64,000 nucleotides of DNA from CAWCUZ01 sp963798795 (GTDB lineage: Bacteria; Acidobacteriota; Vicinamibacteria; Vicinamibacterales; SCN-69-37), in the NCBI GenBank assembly GCA_963798795.1, contig CAWCUZ010000003.1, positions 1 to 64,000 of the forward strand, in the 5' to 3' direction. The position numbers were made by a program, and so were the translations under genes. A model generated the notes under the pieces. That model did no database searches, had not been told where the DNA came from, and was given only the letters and a program-made list of their open reading frames with translations. Below, piece after piece: positions 18,148-25,621 of the stretch (position 1 is its first letter; the number at the start of each line of letters is the position of its first letter).

Positions 18148-20097
18148 ATGTGTGGAATCGCCGGGGTCTACAGTCGGACGGGGGACGGCCATACCGGGCC
18201 TGCGCTCGTCCGCGCCATGTGCCGGTCGATGGCGCATCGCGGTCCCGACGGCGAAGGCTGCTATCAGTGGCCGCCGCGCACGCCGGCGATCGCCATGGGC
18301 GTCCGGCGCCTGAGCATCATCGACCTCGAGACGGGCGACCAGCCCCTGTTCAACGAGGACCGGTCGGTCGCGCTGGTCTTCAACGGCGAGATCTACAACC
18401 ACGTCGAGCTGCGACAGGAGCTCCTCGACCGCGGCCACACCTTCCGCACCCGCAGCGACGGCGAGGTGCTGGCGCACCTGTACGAGGAGCGCGGCCTCGA
18501 TCTGTTTCAGTCGCTGAGGGGCATGTACGCGCTGGCCCTCTGGGACGCCGCGGCGGAGCGGCTCGTCCTCGCGGTCGATCACATGGGCATCAAGCCCCTG
18601 TACGTCGCGGACGATGGACGTCGCCTGGCGTTCGCCTCGGACGCCAGGGCGCTCTTCGTCGATCCGGAACGTCCGCGGCATCTCAATCTCCGCGCCCTCC
18701 ACACCTACTTCAGCTTCGGCTACCTGGTGGGCCCGGAGACCCTCTTCGAAGGCGTCCGTCGCGTGCCCCCCGGCCACGCGTGGCTGATCGACGGCCACGG
18801 CGCCACGCTCGTGCGGCACTGGCGTCCCCGCTACCCGCCCCGGGCGGATCGGCTGGTCGACCGCGCGGCAGTCGTCGAGGGCGTTCGCGCGCGGCTGGAC
18901 GAGGCGATTCGGCTGCACCTGCGAAGCGACGTGCCGCTCGGCCTGTTCCTGAGCGGCGGCATCGATTCCAGCGCAATTCTGGCGGGCATGGCGCGCGCGG
19001 GCGGGCGCGTGCGGACGTTCACCGTCGGGTACGCCGCCCGCGGGCGGCGGGTCGGCGCGGCCGACGAATCGGCGCAGGCGCGTCGCACCGCCGCGCATTT
19101 CGGTGCCGACCACCACGAGCACGTGTTGACGGCGTCCGACTGGTGGTCGCTGCTGCCCGCCTACGTCCGCGCGCACGACGAGCCGAATCCCAATCCCTCG
19201 ATGGTCGCCCTGCAGGCGCTCTCCGCCGTCGCCGCCCGCCACGTGAAAGTGGTGCTCAACGGCACGGGAGGCGATGAGGTTTTCAGCGGCTATCGCGGCC
19301 ATCGCGTCTTTCCGCCGCTTCTGCGGCGCGGACACGCCCGCTCCGGTGCGGCCGACCGGGCGTGGGGCGCGATCGCCCGCCGCCTCGAGCCGGCCTATCC
19401 CTGGATGCGGCGGCGCCGGGTCGTCGGCGCCCTGCCCCGCTATCTGAGCGAATGGCTGATCGGGCGCGACCGGCCCGACGCACGTCTCAGGCGGCTCCTG
19501 TCGTTCGACGGCTGGACGATCTCGGATGTGGTCCGTGAATCTCTGTACGCCGACGATGCGAGGCCGCTCATCGTCGGCGGCCACCGCGAAGCCGCGTTCG
19601 AGCAAGCGATGTCGATCGCCGACGCCGACAACCCGAACGACCTCGTTCACGCGGCCACGATGGCCGTCTGGCTGCCCGGCAACGGCCTGCTCGCCGTGGA
19701 CAAGGTGACGATGGCGCACAGCCTGGAGGCCCGCGTGCCGTACTTCGATTCCGCGCTGCTCCACTACGCATACCGCATCGCGCCCGGGATCCGGGATGGC
19801 GGCGCCAAATCGCTCCTGCGCGACGCAGTGCGCCCGGACCTGCCGGCGTTCGTCGTGAACCGGCCCAAGCGCCCGTTCGAGACGCCCATCCGCCGCTGGT
19901 TCGACGAGGAACTGGCCGGGCGAATCCAGGAGGTCCTGCTGGACGCACGCTGCCTCGGCCGACCCTGGCTGAACGGCGGCGCCGTCGAGCGCGTGGTGCG
20001 CCGCCACTTCCGCCGTGAGACCGACCACACCGAACTCGTTTTCCGCCTGCTCGTGCTCGAGCTGTGGCAGCAGGCCATGCTCGATACCGCCCCGTGA
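18148..20097 (+). CDS. asnB: Asparagine synthetase (glutamine-hydrolysing)
   Basis: A 649-residue class II glutamine amidotransferase/asparagine synthetase. Catalytic Cys2 follows the initiator (MCGIAGVYSR), and the glutaminase site shows RGPDGEG and FNGEIYNH. The synthetase domain has the PP-loop SGGIDSS near residue 269 and GTGGDEVFSGYRGHR. It would transfer glutamine ammonia to aspartate or to a related carboxylate on a cell-surface or secondary-metabolite precursor. It is the first gene of a tightly coupled cassette: the next gene starts within its stop (GTGA at 20094). The glycosyltransferase and methyltransferase that follow suggest modification of a glycan rather than, or besides, asparagine supply. 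AsnB homologues are common in polysaccharide clusters. Confidence 0.92.
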   Translation: MCGIAGVYSRTGDGHTGPALVRAMCRSMAHRGPDGEGCYQWPPRTPAIAMGVRRLSIIDLETGDQPLFNEDRSVALVFNGEIYNHVELRQELLDRGHTFRTRSDGEVLAHLYEERGLDLFQSLRGMYALALWDAAAERLVLAVDHMGIKPLYVADDGRRLAFASDARALFVDPERPRHLNLRALHTYFSFGYLVGPETLFEGVRRVPPGHAWLIDGHGATLVRHWRPRYPPRADRLVDRAAVVEGVRARLDEAIRLHLRSDVPLGLFLSGGIDSSAILAGMARAGGRVRTFTVGYAARGRRVGAADESAQARRTAAHFGADHHEHVLTASDWWSLLPAYVRAHDEPNPNPSMVALQALSAVAARHVKVVLNGTGGDEVFSGYRGHRVFPPLLRRGHARSGAADRAWGAIARRLEPAYPWMRRRRVVGALPRYLSEWLIGRDRPDARLRRLLSFDGWTISDVVRESLYADDARPLIVGGHREAAFEQAMSIADADNPNDLVHAATMAVWLPGNGLLAVDKVTMAHSLEARVPYFDSALLHYAYRIAPGIRDGGAKSLLRDAVRPDLPAFVVNRPKRPFETPIRRWFDEELAGRIQEVLLDARCLGRPWLNGGAVERVVRRHFRRETDHTELVFRLLVLELWQQAMLDTAP

Positions 20098-21209
20098 CGT
20101 TCCTGTTCGTCGCGTCGCTCCACCACCCCGATTCGGGGCGCCCGGCGGCGGACGGCGCCGACCTGCTGTTTCCCATGTCGCAGGCGCACGCGTTCTGGGT
20201 GAAAGCGCTGCGCGCGCAGGGCCACGCGTGCCACGTCTTCTGGCGGTCCCGGAGCGCGTACCCGTGGGTCCGTCCTCGTGCCCTGACCATGCGCGAGCGG
20301 CTGACGCCCGTGCGCGCGTGGCGGGCCCTGGCCGGCCGCGTGCCGCGCGCGAGCCTCGACCTGCGTCTCCGCAACCGGCGTCTGCTCGATCGATGCCGCG
20401 GCCTCGCGCCGGACGTGGTCGTGCTGGTCGGCGACAACCGGGTGATTTTTCCGGACACGCTGGACGCCATCAGACGGCGCGGCGCGGTTGTCGTGTATGC
20501 CTGCGGAACGTCGCCGATCGTATTCGCGAGTGCGCTCGAGCGGGCGGCGGCGCCGCTCTACGATCTGGTGGTGGCGAACGACCTGTACCACGCCATGCAG
20601 TGGCGTGAGCTCGGCAGCCCACGCGTCGAGGTGCTGCCGCTGTCGGCGGTCGACCCCGACTTCCATCGGCCGTTCGCGCTCACGCCCGGGGAACAGGCCG
20701 CCTACGGCTGCGACGTGGGATTCACGGGCACCCTCGTGCCCAGGCGTCTGTACGGCGAGCGCGTGGCGGCGCTCGAAGCGCTGCGCGGGTTCGACCTCAG
20801 GATCTGGAGCGTTCACGAGACGCCCGGTCCGCTGCGGCCGTTTCGTCGAGGTCCGCTGCTCGGCCTCGACATGATCCGGGCGTTGTCCGGCGCGCGGATC
20901 GTCGTGAATCCTCACGGCGACTTCATGCGCTACGGCGGCAACATGCGCCTCTTCGAAGCCTGCGGCGCCGGCGCGTTGCAGATCGTCGACGACCGGCCTG
21001 GCGTACGCGAGTGGTTCACCGTTGGCGAGCACCTCGTGGCGTACCGCGATCCCGACGAGCTGAGGACGCTCGTCTCGCGCTACCTGACCGATGCCGACGA
21101 GCGGCGGCGTATCGCGGAACAGGGCCGCCGGCACGTCCTGGCCCACCATACCTATGCGCATCGCATGCGCCGCCTCGTGGAGCTCATCGCGGCGGTCGCC
21201 GTCAGGTGA
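20094..21209 (+). CDS. CgeB-like glycosyltransferase
   Basis: A 371-residue GT-B type glycosyltransferase. GTG at 20094 overlaps the asnB stop. The N-terminal Rossmann half begins TFLFVASLHHPDSGRPAADG, with LAPDVVVLVGDNRVIFP. The C-terminal half carries the acceptor/donor region IVVNPHGDFMRYGGNMRLFE followed by ACGAGALQIVDD and a C-terminal YLTDADERRRIAEQG, the pattern of the glycosyl-transferase-1-2/CgeB group. Sugar donor and acceptor cannot be told from sequence. It overlaps the following methyltransferase by four bases. Confidence 0.82.
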   Translation: MTFLFVASLHHPDSGRPAADGADLLFPMSQAHAFWVKALRAQGHACHVFWRSRSAYPWVRPRALTMRERLTPVRAWRALAGRVPRASLDLRLRNRRLLDRCRGLAPDVVVLVGDNRVIFPDTLDAIRRRGAVVVYACGTSPIVFASALERAAAPLYDLVVANDLYHAMQWRELGSPRVEVLPLSAVDPDFHRPFALTPGEQAAYGCDVGFTGTLVPRRLYGERVAALEALRGFDLRIWSVHETPGPLRPFRRGPLLGLDMIRALSGARIVVNPHGDFMRYGGNMRLFEACGAGALQIVDDRPGVREWFTVGEHLVAYRDPDELRTLVSRYLTDADERRRIAEQGRRHVLAHHTYAHRMRRLVELIAAVAVR

Positions 21210-22117
21210 ACGTGGAAGACCAGGACTACACGGAACGGCTGACGCAGGAAGCGGCGTTCTGGGGCCGCACGGCCGCCGAAGGCGCCGTGGCCACGCCGCC
21301 GGAGTGGTCGGCGCATCGACGGCTGCCGTGGAACGTGGTCGGGATGCGCGAACACGTGGACGCCGTGCTCGACAGCATCCGCCCTGGCACGCGCGCGCTC
21401 GAGCTCGGGTGCGGGCCCGGATGGCTGACGCTGGCGATGGCCCGCCGGGGTGCCGACGCGCACGGCCTCGATATCGCGGACGAGGCGCTCGACATCGGCC
21501 GCGCGCGCTACCTGGAGGTCGCGCCGGGGGTGCCGGGCCGCGTCACGTACGAGCGGGCCGACCTCAATCACGTCCGGCTGCCGGCCGAGCGCTACGACCT
21601 CGTGGTCGTCCACGGCGCCCTCCACCACCTGGTCGGGATCGCGCCACTGATCGACCAGGTGCACCGCACGCTCGTGCCCGGGGGGCTGTTCTTCATCAAG
21701 GACACGAACGGGACCGAACGGCGGCACACGGCGTTCGCCGCCGGGCTCCTGCTGGGACTCCTGCCCACGCGCGTGTCGTACCGCGACAAGTTGAGAGGGC
21801 TCCTGCGCGTGCGAACCGGGGCGCTCGCCAGCATCCGCGCAAGCATGGAAGCCGAAGGGATTTCGCCGTTCGAGGGCGCCGGACGGTCGACCGACTGGCT
21901 GGCCCTGGTGGCACGCCGCTTCGCGATCGAGCGCCGCGTCGACGGCCCGGCCGTGACCGGCTACATCGCCACCGAGCTCCGCGCGCCCGAGGCGCTGGCG
22001 CGGCCGTTCCTGCGCGTCCTCGGGGCGATCGACGCGGCGCTCGTGCGCACCCGGGTGCTGCGCAGCACGGCGCTCGTGGTGTACGCGCGCAAACCCCCGG
22101 ACGGCGGCAGGATCTGA
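21206..22117 (+). CDS. SAM-dependent methyltransferase (class I)
   Basis: A 303-residue protein. GTG at 21206 overlaps the glycosyltransferase stop, with an alternative GTG at 21212. The SAM-binding motif I is ALELGCGPGWLTLAMARRG near residue 65, motif II is HGLDIADEA, and the post-motif is DLVVVHGALHHL. The last 100 residues are basic and amphipathic and may bind the substrate. Third gene of the asnB cassette; it probably methylates the same glycan or lipid product. Target atom and substrate are unknown. Confidence 0.85.
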   Translation: MNVEDQDYTERLTQEAAFWGRTAAEGAVATPPEWSAHRRLPWNVVGMREHVDAVLDSIRPGTRALELGCGPGWLTLAMARRGADAHGLDIADEALDIGRARYLEVAPGVPGRVTYERADLNHVRLPAERYDLVVVHGALHHLVGIAPLIDQVHRTLVPGGLFFIKDTNGTERRHTAFAAGLLLGLLPTRVSYRDKLRGLLRVRTGALASIRASMEAEGISPFEGAGRSTDWLALVARRFAIERRVDGPAVTGYIATELRAPEALARPFLRVLGAIDAALVRTRVLRSTALVVYARKPPDGGRI

Positions 22118-22143
22118 CGCGGATCCAGCTCGTCCCCGGCGGG

Positions 22144-22839
22144 CTACCGCGACCCGCCGACCAGCACGGGTGTCTCGCGATACCGCTCTGGAAAGAGCCG
22201 CTTCAGATTGCGGATCTTCGGCAGATCGTTGATCGCGATGTACGGGTAGGTCGGATTGTGCTCCAGGAAATCCTGGTGATAGTCCTCGGCGCGATAGAAC
22301 GTGCGACCCGGCTCGATCGTCGTCGCGATGGGCGCGTCGAAGACGCCCGCCTGCTCGAGTTGCGCCACGTACGCCTTCGCCACGCGGGCTTGTTCGTCGC
22401 TCAGTGGAAAGATCGTGGAGCGGTACTGCGTGCCGACATCGGGCCCCTGCCGGTTCACCTGCGTCGGGTCGTGGACCACTGAAAAGAACACCTGCAGCAG
22501 CTTGCCGTAGGAGATCACGCGCGGGTCGAACGTGACCCGGACCGATTCAGCGTGGCCCGTGCTGCCGGTGCCAACGACCTCGTATTCCGCCGTGCCCTTG
22601 TCGCCGCCGGCATAGCCCGAGACGGCGTTGGTGACGCCGTTGACGTGCTGATACACGCCCTGGACGCCCCAGAAGCATCCGCCGGCCAGGACGGCGGCCT
22701 CTGACGTGCGATTTGCCGCGGGCTCATCGACCGCCGGCGGCGGAATGACCGTGGGCGATTCGGCTTGCCAGGCGAACACCGCGAACGACAGTACCGCGGC
22801 GGCCATGACCGCCATCGCGGCGATGTGAGTGCGTCGCAT
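22144..22839 (-). CDS. msrA: Peptide-methionine (S)-S-oxide reductase, membrane-anchored/exported
   Basis: A 231-residue MsrA that reduces methionine-S-sulfoxide in proteins. The catalytic motif GCFWG lies near residue 53. The usual YAGG, HAESVRVTFDP, VFFSVVHDPTQVNRQGPD and QYRSTIF motifs follow. Unlike cytosolic MsrA it opens with a hydrophobic segment (IAAMAVMAAAVLSFAVFAWQ), so it is secreted or anchored and would repair envelope proteins. The resolving cysteines common near the C-terminus of some MsrA forms are not seen. It stands alone, convergent with the asnB cassette. Confidence 0.93.
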   Translation of the reverse strand: MRRTHIAAMAVMAAAVLSFAVFAWQAESPTVIPPPAVDEPAANRTSEAAVLAGGCFWGVQGVYQHVNGVTNAVSGYAGGDKGTAEYEVVGTGSTGHAESVRVTFDPRVISYGKLLQVFFSVVHDPTQVNRQGPDVGTQYRSTIFPLSDEQARVAKAYVAQLEQAGVFDAPIATTIEPGRTFYRAEDYHQDFLEHNPTYPYIAINDLPKIRNLKRLFPERYRETPVLVGGSR

Positions 22840-22933
22840 CCCTTCATGATCGCACGCCTGAGCGCTCTGCGGCCCGTTTGAGCGGCGGCCGCTCCGCCTC
22901 CCGGTCCGGCCCCGGGCTGCTAAGATGCCCGCC

Positions 22934-24868
22934 ATGTCTTCGCGATTCGTTCTGCGCGCGGGATTCCTCGCCGGTACGGCCGGGTTGACGCTGGCCGTCG
23001 TCACGGCGGCTGGAACAGCGGAAATCACAAGCCGCAACTCACACGTCACCGATGCCCGGCAGGCCGGCCGAGGTCGAGGCCGCGGTGCCGAGCCCGCGCC
23101 ACCGGCGCCGCCGCTTCCCGCGGCGCAGCGTGCCGACATCCTTCGCGGCTTCTACAGCCGCTATCGCGCCAATAACGACCTGCTCTACTACCACCTCGAT
23201 GTGCGCGTCGATCCCGTGCGGAAAACCATCGCGGGAAAGAACACCATTCGATTCAAGATGCTCGAGGACGACACGCGCATCCAGCTCGATCTCTACGCCA
23301 ACCTCGCCGTGGACCGCATCGCGCTCGGCGACACGCCGCTGGCGTTCTATCGCGATCACAACACCGTGTACGTGGACTTTCCGCAGACGCTCCAGCGCGG
23401 CAGGACGTACGACATCGACTTCTCCTATTCCGGCACGCCGCTCGAGATCGGCCGCTTCGGCGGCTTCACGTTCGGGCAGGATCCGGCCGGTCGTCCCTGG
23501 ATCTTCACCGCCTGCGAGGGCGAGGGCGCCGCCGTGTGGTGGCCGAACAAGGACCAGTGGCGCGACGAGGTCGAATCGATGGATGTCAGCGTCGCGATCC
23601 CGAACGACCTGGTGGACGTGTCCAACGGGCGGTTCGTCGGGAAGACGGACCTCGGCGACGGCTACACGCGCTGGGACTGGGCCGTGCACTACCCGATCAA
23701 CAGCTACGACGTGTCGCTGAACATCGGGCACTACACGCACTTTGCCGACGCGCTCGGCGACCTGACGATGGACTTCTACACGCTGCCGGAAGACGAAGCG
23801 CGCGCCCGTCCGCAGTTCGCGCAGGCAAAGGGGATGCTCGAGGCGTATCAGAAGTACTTCGGCGAATATCCATTCATCAAGGACGGCTACAAGCTCATCG
23901 AAGTGCCGTACACCGGCATGGAGCACCAGAGCGCCGTCACCTACGGCAACGGCTTCCGGAACGGATACGGCGGCCGCGACTGGACCGGCGTGGGCATCAG
24001 CCCGAAGTTCGACTTCATCATCGTGCACGAGAGCGCGCACGAGTACTTCGGCAACGCCATCTCCGCGGCCGATGTCTCGGACGAGTGGATCCACGAGGGC
24101 TGGGGCACGTATCTGGAGTGCCTGTACGTCGAGTACACGTTCGGCTATGACGCGATGCTGCAGTACACGAACGGGTACAAGACGAGAGTCCAGAACCGCA
24201 CGCCCATCATCACGCCCCGCGGCATCCATCGCGAACCGCCGCAGGACATGTATTTCAAGGGCGCGCTCTTCATCAACACCCTGCGCTCAATCGTGGACGA
24301 CGACGCGAAGTGGTTCGCGCTGATCCACGACCTGTTCCAGACGTTCAAGTACCGGAACATCCTGACCGAAGACATGGTGGCGTTCTTCAATCGGCGCATG
24401 GGACGGAACCTGACGCCGATTTTCGATCAGTACCTCCGGCACACCGCGCTTCCCGTGCTCGAGCTGACATTCGACCACGCCGCCGGAATCGTGGCGTACC
24501 GCTGGCGCGCCGACGAGACGGGCTTCAACATGCCCGTCAAGGTGGGCCGGCCCGGCTCATGGCAGCTCATTCAGCCGACGAACGCGTGGAAGACGATGCC
24601 GACATCGTTGAAGAAGGAGGAGTTCGCCGTCGCCACGGATCTGTACTTCGTCGAGTTCGACAAGCAGGACAAGCAGGGGCGGGGGTCAGACCGGGGTCAA
24701 ACCAGGGTCAAACCAGGGTCAAACCAGGGTCAGACCAGGGTCAGACCAGGGCCAGACCCGCTCGAGACACCGCCGGCTGAACTTGCAATCGACTCCTTGA
24801 ACGTCTTGCCGCCCAGAATCCGCTCGTTGGAACGGATGCGGTCGATCAAGCCCGGATCATGGCTCTGA
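22934..24868 (+). CDS. Secreted M1-family metallopeptidase with repeat-derived C-terminal extension
   Basis: A roughly 640-residue gluzincin. The signal peptide (SSRFVLRAGFLAGTAGLTLA) is followed by a Gly/Arg/Pro linker, an N-terminal beta domain (YYHLDVRVDPVRKTIAGKNT), and the catalytic domain with TGMEHQSAVTYGNG, zinc motif HESAH near residue 365 and the third ligand in DEWIHEGWGTYLE. ATG 22925 is an alternative start. After FVEFDKQDKQG the frame runs into seven 11-base repeat units (24683-24759) and then unrelated sequence to 24868. About 65 terminal residues are therefore encoded by the inserted REP/RAYT element, and the original stop appears to have been lost. Whether the extended enzyme is active cannot be told. 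Confidence 0.85.
   Translation: MSSRFVLRAGFLAGTAGLTLAVVTAAGTAEITSRNSHVTDARQAGRGRGRGAEPAPPAPPLPAAQRADILRGFYSRYRANNDLLYYHLDVRVDPVRKTIAGKNTIRFKMLEDDTRIQLDLYANLAVDRIALGDTPLAFYRDHNTVYVDFPQTLQRGRTYDIDFSYSGTPLEIGRFGGFTFGQDPAGRPWIFTACEGEGAAVWWPNKDQWRDEVESMDVSVAIPNDLVDVSNGRFVGKTDLGDGYTRWDWAVHYPINSYDVSLNIGHYTHFADALGDLTMDFYTLPEDEARARPQFAQAKGMLEAYQKYFGEYPFIKDGYKLIEVPYTGMEHQSAVTYGNGFRNGYGGRDWTGVGISPKFDFIIVHESAHEYFGNAISAADVSDEWIHEGWGTYLECLYVEYTFGYDAMLQYTNGYKTRVQNRTPIITPRGIHREPPQDMYFKGALFINTLRSIVDDDAKWFALIHDLFQTFKYRNILTEDMVAFFNRRMGRNLTPIFDQYLRHTALPVLELTFDHAAGIVAYRWRADETGFNMPVKVGRPGSWQLIQPTNAWKTMPTSLKKEEFAVATDLYFVEFDKQDKQGRGSDRGQTRVKPGSNQGQTRVRPGPDPLETPPAELAIDSLNVLPPRIRSLERMRSIKPGSWL
24683..24759. repeat. 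Seven tandem 11-bp units, left end of RAYT element
   Basis: Seven head-to-tail units of consensus GGGTCARACCN (units start at 24683, 24694, 24705, 24716, 24727, 24738 and 24749). The same motif recurs inverted at 25563-25608 and as a palindrome at 47681-47717. Eleven bases is about one helical turn, so all units face the same side of the DNA. Confidence 0.9.
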
Positions 24869-25410
24869 TCGGCGACGAATTCGACGAACCTGGCTTGCAG
24901 CACAGGATCGGGCGCTTCGCCGAATAGTCGGAGCGTAGAAGCGCTGTCGACGAAAGCCGGAGTTGGAGCAAGTCCTGCCACCGCACGATAGCTGCTCCAC
25001 TGCCAGTCCTCAGGTCGTTCGGTGAGACCCGCTCGCACCGGGTTCATCGCCACATAGCGCGAAAGAGCGAACACGTACGTCTCACGGTCGACAATTTGCG
25101 CCTTGAAGCGCCCCTGGAACACGTGTCCGATGCGCCCGTGCCGCCGGTTCCACCAGTACCCGTACACGCCGTTCAGGTGACGAATAGCCAAAGACAGGTT
25201 CGGCCGCATCGGCTGCAGGATCGCGTGGTAGTGGTTCGGCATCAAACAGTAGTTCCAGCAGCGGACGTTGAATTGTTCGACGACGTCGCCGAGCAGGTAG
25301 ACAAACTGGCGGTAGTCCGCGTCATCAGTGAAGATGCACATCTTTGCGTTGCCGCGGGACATCACGTGCCGAATGAGATCTGGAGTCTGAATGCGGAGAG
25401 TGCGTGCCAT
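24730..25410 (-). CDS. REP-associated tyrosine transposase (RAYT, Y1 HUH family)
   Basis: A 226-residue single-stranded-DNA transposase of the TnpA-REP group. It opens MARTLRIQTPDLIRHVMSRG, then has the HUH-type metal site in CLMPNHYHAIL, a basic GYWWNRRHGRIGHVFQGRFK motif, and the catalytic Tyr helix around FALSRYVAMNPVRAGL with WQWSSYRA. These enzymes nick and rejoin REP-like sequences. The C-terminal ten residues are encoded inside the left repeat array. It starts with ATG at 25410; about 150 bases separate it from the right array. The gene is intact. Confidence 0.92.
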   Translation of the reverse strand: MARTLRIQTPDLIRHVMSRGNAKMCIFTDDADYRQFVYLLGDVVEQFNVRCWNYCLMPNHYHAILQPMRPNLSLAIRHLNGVYGYWWNRRHGRIGHVFQGRFKAQIVDRETYVFALSRYVAMNPVRAGLTERPEDWQWSSYRAVAGLAPTPAFVDSASTLRLFGEAPDPVLQARFVEFVADQSHDPGLIDRIRSNERILGGKTFKESIASSAGGVSSGSGPGLTLV

Positions 25411-25562
25411 GCCCCTGTCAGATTCACGAACCGCACCGACTCGGTTCGCCTGCGTTCTGGCCGGAAATCGGCACGAGCGCGAAAAAGTACGAAGCTCTTG
25501 CGATCAGCCGGTGGCGCAGAACGCGAGGAAACTGCCAGATCTCGGCCGCTGGCGGCCTCGCA

Positions 25563-25608
25563 GGGTCTGACCCTGGTTTGACCCTGGTCTGACCCTGTGG
25601 TCTGACCC
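25563..25608. repeat. Inverted 11-bp unit array, right end of RAYT element
   Basis: About four units of the same motif in reverse orientation (GGTCTGACCCT and variants), ending 14 bases before the guaA stop. One unit carries a two-base insertion. Confidence 0.85.
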
Positions 25609-25621
25609 GCCGCTCCCACCG

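Larger units (their letters stand above)
24683..25608. mobile_element. RAYT element: Y1 transposase bounded by inverted arrays
   Basis: A REP-associated tyrosine transposase gene (24730-25410) lies between a left array of seven 11-bp units and an inverted right array of about four. The element sits exactly between the coding end of the M1 peptidase and the 3' end of guaA. This matches known RAYT/REPtron arrangements, although the repeat unit here is not a classic REP hairpin. Confidence 0.75.

Noticed and set aside
24683..24759. Regular short repeats suggested a CRISPR array.
   Set aside because: Units are 11 bp, directly abutting and without spacers, and no cas genes are present; they are the boundary repeats of a RAYT element.
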